This document shows, piece by piece, positions 31,920 through 43,570 of a DNA stretch of 64,000 nt. The notes below the pieces were generated by a model. The model ran no database searches and had not been told where the DNA came from. It saw nothing but the letters and a program-made list of their open reading frames with translations. Source of the DNA: Niebla homalea (Eukaryota > Ascomycota > Lecanoromycetes > Lecanorales > Ramalinaceae); assembly GCA_019925105.1 (NCBI GenBank), contig JAHGAU010000017.1, positions 310,001-374,000 of the forward strand. The letters are read 5' to 3'. Positions within the stretch are counted from its first letter, which is position 1. Each line of letters starts with the position of its first letter. A program made the position numbers and the translations under genes.

Positions 31920-34136
31920 ATGCGGGACAGAGATCCTACTACCCCTTCAGTGGGCTCCATGACCTTGTCCGACGTGCCCATCAATCTGCCCGCAGCGAAC
32001 CCCATCACACGATCGCTTTCCAAATCCACCCCGCGAGATCCGAGCATCAAGCCTCCACCACCACCAAGAGCACAAGTCAGAGACAGGGCAGAGGATGACA
32101 TTTCTGTACAGCCATCGACCCAATCGAATGATCACGTGGACGAGCACGAGGACTTGTCTCTATTGCCAGGTGGCTACACGCGAGAATCGTCTTGCTCACC
32201 CATTGAAGAGCTTCCTGAAGAGATCTTGGATGCGATCATAAGTAATGTTGGAGGACACTTGGGATCTACCGGAACATCAGCGAGGACCGAAAGGGCCAGG
32301 AATTGGAATGCCATACTGAGACATCCGAGGAGGAAGGTGGTGAGCGATTTGGCATTGGTTTGCCCCAGATGGAGGTACGTAGCGTTGGACTAGGTAAACC
32401 TGGTGTTCGGAGGTACCATTCCATGAGGGGACTTCTCAAAACGGTTTCCAGATCCCCCCAACAACCACAATGCACTAGAACTAATTATGGAACGTTTGTC
32501 TAGGCATCTAGTGCAAGAGCGTGTGTTTCGGCACAGTAAGGATTCACTCACTCCTGTCTTGGTCAGTACTGATATCCCACCAGTCAAGATCCAAGGCACT
32601 CAAGCAGTCCTGAACGACATGGGCGAATTCTTCCTCACGCACCCACATCTGCAGACATACGTCCGACATCTACAGGTCATAGTACCAATCTGGGAGTCCA
32701 AGGAGGGTGCGGTCTGCCAGAGACAAGTGCCCGCATCCGTATTCAGAGACCACACGGGGTCCATCTTCATACCTGGACTGGGCCAGTCTTTCACACAGGG
32801 AGGCTTGCCTGATCAATTGGTCACAGGTACGTTGCTTCCAAGCAGCCGTTCCTTCTATTTGCAATCTCGTAGATTCCCGACATGTTGCATCACAAGAGGA
32901 CTGTCTCGAAACATGTCCCATGCCTTTTAATTCATCCTCACTCATGAACGCTGACTCTGGATTGATTGTTCAGAAACCACTCATATCTTCCGCCCGGCCT
33001 CCAGGAACGCCGCCCTCTCGGAAATCTTCCATTTCTCTCAGATGCTATTCCCAGATTTACACGCCATGACTATAGAAGCCGGTCACTGCAAAAGGCCACC
33101 TCAGATTCGATTCTTCCGTGACCGGATGCACTCACGCTGCTACATACCCTCCGGACCCTCCGGACCCTCCGGACCCTCCACCTCTCGCAAGTTTAGCTCG
33201 CCAGCAATCCCCATATCTGGCTCCTGCTATTTGCCCTCTTGCCTGCCCACTGTCAAGGTTCTCATCCTCAAAGGTGCCTGGAACGTTGTACGGCAACCCG
33301 AAGAGCTCGACATCCTCACTACCGCGCTTCCCAACATCCAAGAACTCCATACTACATACCACGCACCCAAGACGGACGCCTACACCACCATGTGCTACGC
33401 CCTACAGCCCTCGGTGCTTCCCTCCACTATCAAACACATCAATCTCTGCCTTGAGGGTCTCTACGCCAAAACCTCCTCGTCCCTCGCAAAATGGCGCAAA
33501 GTCTACCCGGCCCACCACATCTGCCGCACCCTCGGCTCCCTTCTCCCTTCACTCGAATCCCTTTCCTACACCGGCCGCGTTTGCGGCGTGCTCTTCTCTA
33601 CCGCCATGAAAGAGCCTATGGCCAAACAATCCAAGCTCAAACGCATCGACATCATCGTTTCCAACGTCTGTCGCGACCCGAATTGTTCCAACGATGCGAG
33701 TGGCGTCCGCAACTACACCTTTGTCAAGACATTTGAGATGCTAGTCTTGCAGGCCATGCGGGCGTTATCTCTCTACACCTCGGTGCAATTCCTTCGAATC
33801 CGCTTCATCGATCTGGATGCGCCGGACCCGCTGCTGAACCCGATGTTCCACATGGAGAACGACCGGGCGCGGGGCTTCTGGAGTGCGGAGATATTGAGCG
33901 CGTTGGCAAAGGCCAGGCCAGATGTGATATTCGAGGGCGCAGTGACCGGAGATGCTTTTGTTAAGGATTTGGAGCGGACGGGTGTCGCGGGCGGGCACCG
34001 ATTCCTTTCACAGAATGCCGTTGCCGCCGCAGCGGCGGGTAGTATCAGCTGGGGCAACGAAGGGGTGAGGAAGAGCCATAGTGTGGACTACTACCTCGCA
34101 ATTGCTCAGACGTTGGGGCAGGGCGCTCAGGGATGA
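31920..34136 (+). pseudogene. F-box-like protein gene with two in-frame stop codons
   Basis: Two segments, 31920-32826 and 32974-34136 (intron 147 nt, donor GTACGT, branch CGCTGAC, acceptor TTCAG), form one frame of 690 codons. Codons about 92-150 are F-box-like: SPIEELPEEILDAIISNVGG, later VSDLALVCPRWRYVALD. The rest reads like the variable body of such proteins (ALELIMERLSRHLVQERVFR, AALSEIFHFSQMLFPDLHAM, SSLAKWRKVYPAHHICRTLG). The same frame contains TAG at 32391-32393 and TGA at 32424-32426, with good protein sequence before, between and after. No GT..AG pair I could find removes both stops and keeps frame. It also has a GPSGPSGPS block from 9-bp repeats (about 33150-33180). Either a decaying gene, unusual splicing, or sequencing error. 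Confidence 0.6.
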
Positions 34137-34643
34137 ATAAACAACAGGGTTGTGAAGCTTTGCTCTATTCACATTTGCTTAATATCTGATGACATCTGGG
34201 CTACACGTCGGTCAGAAGACAGGGGTTCTCACTAATACTGGTTTTTGTATCACGACATATACCCCCGGAAATTACTGCAAGGAGTCTCAGGGCAGGGCAG
34301 GGCTTTCGTGCGAAGGATCTAATTATCATCATTTTCAAAATCCAGAATTGCAAACGCTCAATCTCCAATCACGTTTTTCATGGGCAATGTTTGAGACATG
34401 CAACATCATGAGCGGCCCAAGTGGCTGACATCGCAAGGTGTCACCGTTTCCATCCCATGATGCAAATTAGCAAAACATTTCCCCGCCAAGCCCATCGCAT
34501 CCACACCGTAATCCCCTCCCAATCTCCCTCCATTGCACTCAACGCTCCAAATCGACTGCATTTCTCCAAGACCGCCCTCCCCCCCCCCAAAATTCCCAAT
34601 TAAACCCTCCAAGAGACCCCCCCGCCTCCCTCCCAAAAAAAAA
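34137..34643. other. Intergenic between converging genes
   Basis: About 500 bp; 34560-34640 is very C-rich on the plus strand (runs of C and A). No gene seen. Confidence 0.5.
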
Positions 34644-35495
34644 TCAAGGACACCACCCAATCCCCCCCACCCACTTCTCCCGCCTGCTCGTCTTACACCC
34701 GAGACAATCCCTCCCGACCCCAATCTGCACCACCGCGCACGTATCACACACCCTCTTCCCACAGCTCCGGCACGCGAACTCGCTGCCCCCATCACCCCCA
34801 TCGACATCCATCATCCCTGCATCCGCAACCGTGCCGCTGGTTGGTGGCAGTAACAATGACAACGCGTTATCGCAGTCTTCGCAGCGGCAGCATGAGTGAT
34901 TGTTGGGGGTGGTGGTGGGGGGGATGTGCATCCCATCGTGATCGAGGAAGGCCAGACCGTTGTTGGAAGAAGAAGCGGGAGGAGGGGGGGTATTGATGGT
35001 CCAATAATCGTGCAGGGAGGCTTCGCGGCGCGGCGGCGGTGCTGGCCGTGTAGTAGTAGTGCTCGGCGCCATTATTGCTGTTGTTGTTGTTGTTGTTGGG
35101 GGCGCTGCCAGGGTCGCGGGGGGGTTGTTGAGCGGAAGGGAGGAGGCGGCGGCGGCGGCGAAGAGGGTGGCGTATGTGTTTGCTGTTTTGGGTCAATTGG
35201 AGGCGGTCCCGCATTGTTGCTGCGGAAAAGAGGGGGGCGGGGGAGGGGGCGAACCGTGAATGGTATCCTCGTCTGGTCGATTATCGCGGAATCGCTTGCG
35301 TGTGCGGGAATCGAGGTGGGATGGTTGTGTGAATGAGGATGGGTCGACGGGGGGGTATTGCGGGGCGCTGGTGTTGGACATTTGGATGTCTGGGAGGGGG
35401 TTGGGGGAGGTGGAGCGGGAGGTGGTGTTGGTGGTGGAGGTGGAGGTGGAGGGGGAAAAGGCGGAGGTGGAGGAGCGTTTGCGTTTGAGGGGCAT
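34644..35495 (-). CDS. Cys-rich protein, probable zinc-binding domain, function unknown
   Basis: Two coding parts. The first opens at the ATG whose complement is 35493-35495 (MPLKRKRSSTSAFSPSTSTS) and contains a basic block RTRKRFRDNRPDEDTIH. The second ends at the stop at 34644 and holds REASLHDYWTINTPPPP, CCRCEDCDNALSLLLPP and the Cys motif CRSCGKRVCDTC followed by GRDCLGCKTSRR. Two CXXC pairs point to a zinc ribbon (inference). The order, a basic nuclear-type N-terminus, a Pro-rich linker and C-terminal cysteines, resembles conserved unnamed fungal proteins. The junction lies near 35200-35260 in a C-rich stretch, and I could not fix it in frame. The gene is divergent from the Memo-family gene across about 230 bp. 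Confidence 0.6.
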
Positions 35496-35722
35496 GATGG
35501 TGCTTGTGATATTACAACGATGGAATTGCCATGTAAAGAGCGAAAGTAGGGTTGTTTCAGTGATCAATTGTTGCGGCAAAGAAGCTGGATCGACACCGAT
35601 GACGCTTGACATTATTGACGCGATCCACTTTACGCGACCGGTTTGCGCTATTCCTGAAGAGGCAATTGGAACAGCCTTTGAAGTCGAATGCCTGTTTTAG
35701 CTTTTATCATCGGCAGCACAGG

Positions 35723-36816
35723 ATGTCTACGAGAGCATCGAGTCATGCTGGCTCATGGTACTCTGCATCGGCCAAGACTCTCTCGGATGAGCTGGAGGAA
35801 TGGTTGCAACTCGTTGGGATTAGCATAGAGGGTGTTGGTAACGTACCGCAGCCTGGTGCAAGGGTGATCATTGCTCCGTAAGTAGTCTAAAAGGATAGCC
35901 ATCATATACGTAGATCAAGGCATTAATGCTGGTCCTGTAAGACACGCAGGATATGCATACTCTGGTCCGGCGGCAGCATGGGCCTATCGCTCACTGGATC
36001 TTTCGCAAGCGTGAGTCGCAAAGAATCTGAATTGGTCTATTCTTCTGAACTGTCTTGATCAGAAAGCGAGTGTTCCTCCTGGGTCCATCTCATCACAAGT
36101 ATTTGACCGGCTGCGCCCTCTCCAAGCACGCCAGATACGCCACCCCCTTAGGCAACCTCCAACTCGACATAGGAACCATAGCAGAACTTCGCTCAACAGG
36201 AAAATTCGATGATATGTCGACCAGCACCGACGAAGCTGAACACAGTCTCGAAATGCACCTGCCATACATTTTCCACATGGCGTCAAAATCCTTCCAATCT
36301 CAATCATTACCACCTCTCATCCCCATTTTGGTTGGCAGCACCAGCGCTGCGACTGAGAAAGCGTACGGGTCACTACTCTCTCCTTATCTTGCTGATCCAT
36401 CAAACGTTTTTGTCATATCAAGCGACTTCTGCCACTGGGGTTCGCGCTTTAGCTATACCTACTACGTCCCTGACGCTGCCAAGCATGTCAGGGATGGCCG
36501 CTCGCTTGGTAAAAGGGAAGCGCCACATGATCCACCGATATTCCAGAGTATTTCGAGAGTCGACAAAGCGGCCATGCAGGCGGTCGAGAGGGGAAAACAC
36601 GATGAGTTCCTAACAAATCTGCGCGATACTGGGAATACTGTTTGCGGGAGGCATCCTATAGGTGTCATCATGGCGGCAATTGAGGATCTCAAGCAGCAAG
36701 AGAAGTTGGATCAGGGTAAGGGCTTGTTTCGATTTGTGAGGTATGAGCGAAGTAGTGAGGTCGAAGAAGCGAGGGACAGTAGCGTCAGCTATGCAAGCGC
36801 GTTTGCAGTCTTTTGA
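35723..36816 (+). CDS. MHO1: MEMO1 family protein (Mho1-like)
   Basis: Exons 35723-35877, 35942-36010 and 36063-36816 join to 325 residues; introns are 64 and 52 nt. The protein has the family's full length and landmarks: ASSHAGSWYSASAKTLSDEL, VIIAPHAGYAYSGPAAAWAY (split by the first intron), KRVFLLGPSHHKYLTGCALS, DEAEHSLEMHLPYIFHM, FVISSDFCHWGSRF and GNTVCGRHPIGVIMAAIEDL. The conserved His, Asp and Cys in these motifs line the site thought to bind metal in Memo proteins, which are related to dioxygenases. Biological roles reported elsewhere involve redox and copper or iron handling and cell motility; the role in this fungus is unknown. Confidence 0.93.
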
Positions 36817-36868
36817 AAGGGGCGTCTCTCTTGTTTTGGTGATGCCCGCAAACGGTACAGCTTTGCGT

Positions 36869-39800
36869 CTAGTCATCCTGGTCGCAGAGATCTACGATAT
36901 CGGGTTCTCGACGGGCACGTTTTACCATATTGTTTTGCTCCTCGTCCAGGTCCTCATGAGGACGCTTGTTTCCCCAACTGCTCGTTTGACTTTGAGATAC
37001 CTCCGCCAAAGGGCCTTTGCTAGTCCCAATTGCGTCCTGGTTGAGACCTTGTGGTGCAGCTTGTGACAGGCCCACAGCATCCATGAGCTCGCCATAGTTT
37101 TCAGCAAGCATTGAAGAAAGTTTTTCTTTACCTAACCTTTCCATAACTTTGCCAGCTTGCTTCTGCCTTTCCTGCCATGCAGGTACTTTCTTCCGCCAAT
37201 CGCCTTCAACTTTTTCGACAACAAGTAAGTGTGGAGTGCCGCTTGTCTTGTTGGTGGAGACCTTGCAGTCTGTCTCACGAAGCCTTTTCTCGAGATGCTT
37301 CCGAAGTTCAGTGACGAGGCGGAAAGATCCAGACTTTTCGTTTGGATTCCGGAGGAACAGGTCCAACGATCTGCAATGTGCACAGGCGCAGCCACAGGCT
37401 TTCCGCTGCCAATCTTTGGGCTTTGCGGGCTGTTGACCCACATAACCGTCAATCAATGAACGGATCATTTGCTGGAAAAGGCGCTGGTATTGCGCATCCG
37501 GAAAGTTCGATAGGGGCAGGTCACCGAGGATGGGAAAGAGGAAGTCATGAAAGACTGGAAACCCTACTTTCCAACTGATTTGTATGAGGAGGTCGAAGAG
37601 CTTCTCAACGACAAGCCCTATCTCAAGCTCACCGCAGGTCCGGATAAGATCCACGAAACGCTGAGCAGACATCGCTGGCTCATGAGGCTGGTAATTCACC
37701 CAACGAATCTCAACACCCTCATTGCCAATTCGAAGAGACTTTCGCGCTTTCCATCCCATACTAAGATGCGGACAGCATTGCCTGACTGTGAACACAAGAG
37801 CGCTGAAACTTTTAGTGCAGAAGTCCGTGGCAATCTCTGGACCTATATGGCCAAGTCTCGATTGTTCCCGCACTGCCTTGGCAAGAGCGGTGACGAACGA
37901 GATGTTGGTGGATTTATTGGCCAGTGGCAACAGCGTTTCGGTGATGAAATGCTGATCGTTTCTCAAAAAAAGAGAAACCAGCGCTTCCGCATCCTCTGTC
38001 GTCTCATCCTTATCAAACCTCCATATTTCAGGAAGCGACTTGATCACAGAGCTTTCGAGTGCAGCAGCCGCTTCTTTCGTGTCAGTCCGATTTTCGCCAG
38101 CATCTCTAAACCCAGCAACGTAATTTGCTATCGCTTGAAGACGCTTCCGGCCCGGACAAACCTGTGATAAGGCTTTCTGAATCCTGTGAGAAATGTCAGT
38201 AGGTTGGATAGACTTGACACGACAAGGCCGACGAAACTTACGTGGGCGTCCAATCGGCTTTATTCACACGGTGCAAAAAGCTTCCCAATCGCCTAAATAG
38301 CTCAATATCCAAAGCCTTATCTGCAACCAACTTCAATATCAGGGGTTCTCTGAGTCGCAGGGCTACTTCCACTATCGGTTTTGGATCTATGATAGCCATT
38401 GGGGAATGCCGTGCATCTGTAAAGATCAGCCGATTACAACAGAAGTCTGGTCGAAAGGACGAGACTTACCAGCAGCTTTCGCGAAAATGTGTTCCAACTC
38501 ATCCCGAATGAGTTCTCCGTCCTCTCCCATAGCAGGCTCGGAATCTTCTAGGACGATTTGAGACCATTTGTCGATTGCAACAGATTCGGCAGCTGAAATG
38601 ATCTCTCCGCGTTCGCGCCGAGGAAACATGATGATGCAGCTGCGACGGTAGAAATGGGTCGTATTGGCCCCCTCATTGCCCGTCCAGCCTTCGTACTCCT
38701 CATCATCTGGCCCATCCGGAAATTCGACTTCTCCAAGGAATTCTTCTTCATTCAAATCCATTTCACTGGCTATGACGGCACCATCTGGCGTGAAAAGGCT
38801 CTTTATCCTCCAATCCGAATCAGTTTCATCCATGATATTGTGGATATCCTCGTCATCATAGTCATTGTAGTAGTCACCACCATCATCACAGCCGCCAGAT
38901 ACCGTATGCTCGAAATGAGCCAGATAGACGCAAATGTCGTTAGCCTTGGATGCTTCTGTAAGATAGCGGGCTCGGAGCTGGTCCTTTCCCTTCAAGTTTG
39001 CTAGGCCGAAGTTGGCTTCCGAATATTGGTGCTCCAACATGTAAAGCATACGGATGTCGCGGCATTGGTCGCCACAAGCCAGGGACCATCTTGAAATTGC
39101 CGATTCAATGTTTTTAGCCGTGTCATACAAGGCGGATGGCGTTGGGATTGATTTAGTCGATGAGTCTCGACGGATTAGATTGTACGTCAAGACCAATCGA
39201 TGACCCGACACCACTTGTTTCACGGCATGATTAACGTCAGCGTACCAGGCCAGATATCTAGTCTCAAACTCGCTGCCTATTTCCGTCTGAAGACTTTGCT
39301 TTTGGGTACCCAAGCTCAAGGCTACCTCGCCACCCACATGCTCGGATGGCAAAGAGATGATCATGGTGGCAATCATGCCTGGGGCTTTCTCAGTGCTGGA
39401 TGTAATCAGCTTGTCCGAATGATCAAGGTCCGCAAATTTTCCACTCACTCACGATGCGTCTCGAAGAAGGCGCCTGGCTCATAAAGGAGGAGCTTGTACA
39501 GCTCGGCCTGGATTGTTGCAGGTCCGTTGATTATTCCAAGTTCTTCTGTTGCCTTGGTTACAGCTTGTTCTTCGATTTGTCGCCATAGTGGATTTCGAAA
39601 GTGAAATTGATTGGCATTCAATTCCCAAGTCTTCCGCACAGAGGTGTCTACAAAGGTCTCGCTACCCTTGCCAAACGGTGCTCGATGACAGACGCGGCAC
39701 AATTCGACGGCATCACGATCTGAAAGTGGAAGACCGACCTTTCCCAGTCCATCAATGGACAGACCGGGGTTAATTGCAGGTAGAAAACCCGAAGTGGCGA

Positions 39801-39936
39801 AGGATCCATTTCCGACATTTTCAAGCTGTAGGAATAGATTTTCCCTGAACGCTTCGGCATCAAATTCACTTTCCACACTACTTGTGGCGGATACTACATC
39901 GCTAACGGCTGATAAAGAGGGTTTGTTCGGCCCCAT
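36869..39936 (-). CDS. 2-oxoglutarate/Fe(II)-dependent oxygenase, prolyl 4-hydroxylase-like
   Basis: Exons 39936-39449, 39395-38470, 38416-38242 and 38183-36869 close in frame to 967 residues; introns are 53, 53 and 58 nt. The catalytic part lies near residues 145-235: ELYKLLLYEPGAFFETHR, then DTEKAPGMIATMIISLPSEH, GGEVALSLGTQKQ, WYADVNHAVKQVVSGHRLVL. The first intron splits the Asp codon, so splicing creates the HXD iron pair (H161, D163); H219 is the likely third ligand and R229 the likely 2-oxoglutarate contact. The remaining 700 residues are helical and unknown, with CGCACAHCRSLDLFL and a basic-acidic tail NKRPHEDLDEEQNN. Similar large proteins occur widely in filamentous fungi; the substrate is unknown. 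Confidence 0.85.
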
Positions 39937-42070
39937 GATCCGGTCTCTTGCTCAATGGAAAACTATCGTTGCGACGAATGAGTGATATGATTTAACGCGT
40001 TTGTTTACACACGCGCGCGTCCAGGCGACCGACAATCATCAATTGCATTCAGGCGACGTCGAATTTTGCTTGGGATTAGGTATTCAAGAAGATTGGTTCC
40101 TGTGGAATGCCTTCATTAATTCGGACTTCGCGTTAATGCGAGTGCGAAAACATTGTATCAATAATCAATAATGATGAGCAAAAGACGCGACCGAGGACGC
40201 TCAAGCCCTTTCGGAAAGGTGTCTCCAACTTTATGCCAATTGACGTATCAAATCATTCGCTTGCTGGGCCAAAGTCTTGCAGTCAATACTGGATGGCTTT
40301 GGTCCACGAGCACTGCTTTTCATGCTTAACAATTTACCCTCCCATGTTGAACATGAATGCTTCCTCCATTCAGTGCAGCGGACACAACAAAGAGCGATCT
40401 GTACTATTGACCAAGCGTCAAGCAGCCTCGTAAGCAGATATCGCACATTCCCAAGACGACTCCTGCGGCTCCAGCAAATTTCCAGCAGCCCAATTGATCC
40501 CCGTCAATGCTCCTCGAAGAAGGAATCTCTTTCAAGAACAAATGTGTCGCAGGAATTTTCTAACCCAGATTGGCTAGCTCATGTCACTGCCGAGACTCCC
40601 CACTTCCTTGTATCTTCAAACCCTCACTGTGAATGTTTTTCACACAGCTGCAGCAGGAATAAGGCAGAAGGCATCAAAGCACCATGAGAGAAACTCCGCC
40701 CGTTGATGTCACCCCTAAGGCTAATTGCTGTGTCACCAAGGCTATTCCTTGCGGCACTGCCCCTAGGCAGCAATAGGCCTCACGATTGAACAATGGTTGA
40801 ATCTGCCCTTGCTTTGGCGCCGATCAGCCAATCAGCCAATCAAGAGAGCCTCGTCAGTGGGATCAAACAAACAAGGCGTCCGCACAGCCAACGACAAGTG
40901 GGCTGGAAGCCTCATTCCAATCAGGAGGTGGATCTATCGAGGCTTGTCGCTGCGAACACAAAATGGAGTCTGTCTTTTACAAGGCGTTCCTCCACATTGA
41001 AGAGTAGAAAAGGGTGACTTGCGGGGCGCATACACTGTCTTCTGGGCTTATTCCTTCGCCGCTGCGCCTCAGCATACAATCTCTCCATCACGCAATCTTA
41101 ATAAACCCTCATCATCCCGCGACCCGCCGTTCGCCTCCTGAATGAGAAAACCTTTTTCGCTAACACCTACCTCGCTATGTAGAGCATTGTGGACCTAGCT
41201 GGCCTTCCGAATCCCCTTGGTCATCGAGTGGAGCTCCTGGACTGCGGACCGCTTTAAGTTTTTGCTAAGAGTCATAGGAAATGGCGAGTCTGGTAATATA
41301 CGGATCCACAGAGTACTTGTATGACAAAGAGAAGCCTCGGTGAGTTATGTGACTCCTAATGAGAGGCGAAAATAGCGGTCTTGGTCGCAATACTCCAGCA
41401 AAGCTGACATCAGCCGCCCTAAGATTCGGTTACCTGGAAAATTCTCCCTACAGCTCTCTGGGTGAAGCTAGGGGCTTTTTCGAGCACGGTCCTGACACCA
41501 ATGCATTCTCTCTGTATACCCACGACTGGCTCGACTTGCCCAAAACTCTACATCGCGTGGCTCTTGTCGCCCCTGGACCCGCTTTTTCTACAACCTCGCC
41601 TCGTCCCATCTTCGGGGGTTTTGTTGCAACATACGGTCATTGTACTGTATAGTGGAGCCGTGATTGTGGCTTATGCTTCAGAACAGAGTTGACAAGGTGA
41701 TCTGGCACCTCACCGATGTCGTGGAGGCCCGCGAAGACGCTCGGTCCAAGTTAAATGTGTCAATTTTGAGTTTTTTGAGCCCGTCACAGCCCAGGTGAGG
41801 TAATTCGTGATGAAAATATCGCTCTCGGTCTGGTTGCTGCGGCCACTTTAAGTTGGTATAAGAGAGTATAAGGTGGCAGCGACTGTACTTGCTTTTATCT
41901 CAACATTCAAAGTCCTCCGAAATATCCTCATCATAAGAAAAGATTTACTTAACTCATCTTGAAATATTATCCCTATAAAACAGATTCGCGACCAGCAACA
42001 CCAGAGTTCAAGATTCATTTTTGATAGTCCAACGAACCCACCCGTAATCCTGCTCCCTGAAAGTCTAGGA
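39937..42070. other. Intergenic region of 2.1 kb, no gene seen
   Basis: Only short ORFs without family resemblance. It must contain the promoters of the oxygenase and of the small gene at 42071. I see no inverted repeats or RNA genes. Confidence 0.5.
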
Positions 42071-42700
42071 ATGGGCAAATCATCTTCCTTCGCAGGTAAG
42101 ACCCACGTCATCTCCGCTGGCATTAACAGCTGCGCGTACTTTGGCGCCCCTATATCACGCATATTCCTCTCCATCCCGAACCGTCCTTGTCTCCTGTCAC
42201 CCCCTCTGCGTGCTCCCAGAACTACCAATCTTTCCTCTGTGGCCTAAACAACACCTTCACCAGGGGACCTCCCGCTATCATCATCTGAGCTCCTTCTCGC
42301 ACCCCCTGAACCCTACCATCCCCCCATCCTCGCCCTCTTTCGCCCTCTCCCACTACCCTCTTCCCGCCTTGCACCCTCTCGCCCTCCTTCCCGCCCCCCC
42401 CTCCCCCTCTTCCTCAGCCAACCACTCCTTGCTACCCTATCCACCCATACCGCACTAACACCGACTCTTCCCTGGCTAGCTCCCAAGCAGCAACCCTCGT
42501 CCTCGCGCGACACCTCCAAATCCTCCTCCGGCGGCAGCAAGTTCACCTCCTCCTCAGGATCCCGCTATGGCAAACCCGAGATCCACACCTACCCCGATGG
42601 CAGACGCCCAGGTCACGAGGAGAAATATGAGCGGGCCGGCGATGCTAGGTATCACAAGGACAGCGGTCTGACCAAGGGGTCTGGTGGTAGCCGTCGCTGA
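42071..42700 (+). CDS. Small basic disordered protein (81 residues), two exons
   Basis: Exon 1 (42071-42095) encodes MGKSSSFA plus one base. After a 384-nt intron, exon 2 (42480-42700) continues APKQQPSSSRDTSK, then SSGSRYGKPEIHTYPDGRRP and GHEEKYERAGDARYHKDSG, ending GGSRR. The donor is GTAAGA, the branch point is CACTAACA and the acceptor is CTGGCTAG, preceded by pyrimidines. The joined frame is 82 codons including stop. The Gly-His-Glu and Tyr-rich tail has clear codon regularity and a stop in the expected place. No ORF-length filter would find it. Its function is unknown. Confidence 0.7.
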
Positions 42701-43570
42701 GTGGGACTGTGTGGGTAAAGAGGGAGAGAGAGAGAGAGAGACAATGGAGTTGGAGGCTTGGTGGGAGTTGACATGAAGGCTGGTGGTGGGTTTTTGTGTG
42801 AATGACTGATGGATGGATGGATTGGGGGCGGGGAGATGCGTGTCAATTTTTGCATCCAGCGTCTGGTGTCTTGCATACATGTTTTTGAGTACGGTATGTA
42901 GTCTTGCTGCTTTGCTGGTGAGGGTGGGCGGGTATCTACTTGATGATACCACATGGGCGGGGATTTTATCCCTTTTGGGGGGTTTTGCTTAGTATAGTAT
43001 AGAGGGAGGGGGAGGGACATTCGTTTCAATAACAAGGGGGACTTTTGATGTTTTCGTTTCCATATCCTGCGCGGTTTTTCGCTTGGGGAGATCATTTCTG
43101 CTTTCCGTTTTACTTGCTCGAAGAGAGGGATATCGAGGGCGAGTGGTTGGATGATCGTGGGACGTCACATGAGCCCGAGTGTAACCAAAAAAAAGCGTAG
43201 AGACGTGTTTGCATAATGGTGCTGTTGTAAGTCTCTGCATTGTTCCTCTTCTGTGAACGAGTTTGATTTGGAAAGGTACAAACAAACTTGGTATTCGTAC
43301 ATCACTATTTGGATCGTGAATCTAAGACACGCTCATAGGGCCGACTACTATATTGTATTACCATAAACCAGACTTTCAGACATCGCGATCATTACATCCA
43401 AGACACTGGGATTAATTCATTCTTTCGATGTAGCAGCGACGCGTTGGTCAATGTCACCTGTCTCTCATTGCCCCTCAATGATGATGCGCACACATCAGTC
43501 TTTTCTACCCTTCCTGATAATCCTTATGGCCCTGCTGCGTATTTCCAATTCGCTGCATGAGCCAGCGCAC
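42701..43570. other. Intergenic between converging genes
   Basis: About 870 bp. Contains a short GA-dinucleotide run (42722-42740) and purine-rich stretches. No gene seen. Confidence 0.5.

Noticed and set aside
34867..35214. Arg- and Asn-rich 115-codon minus-strand frame
   Set aside because: It overlaps the second coding part of the Cys-rich gene in another frame; the overlapping Pro-rich frame leads into the conserved LHDYW and CXXC motifs and is preferred.
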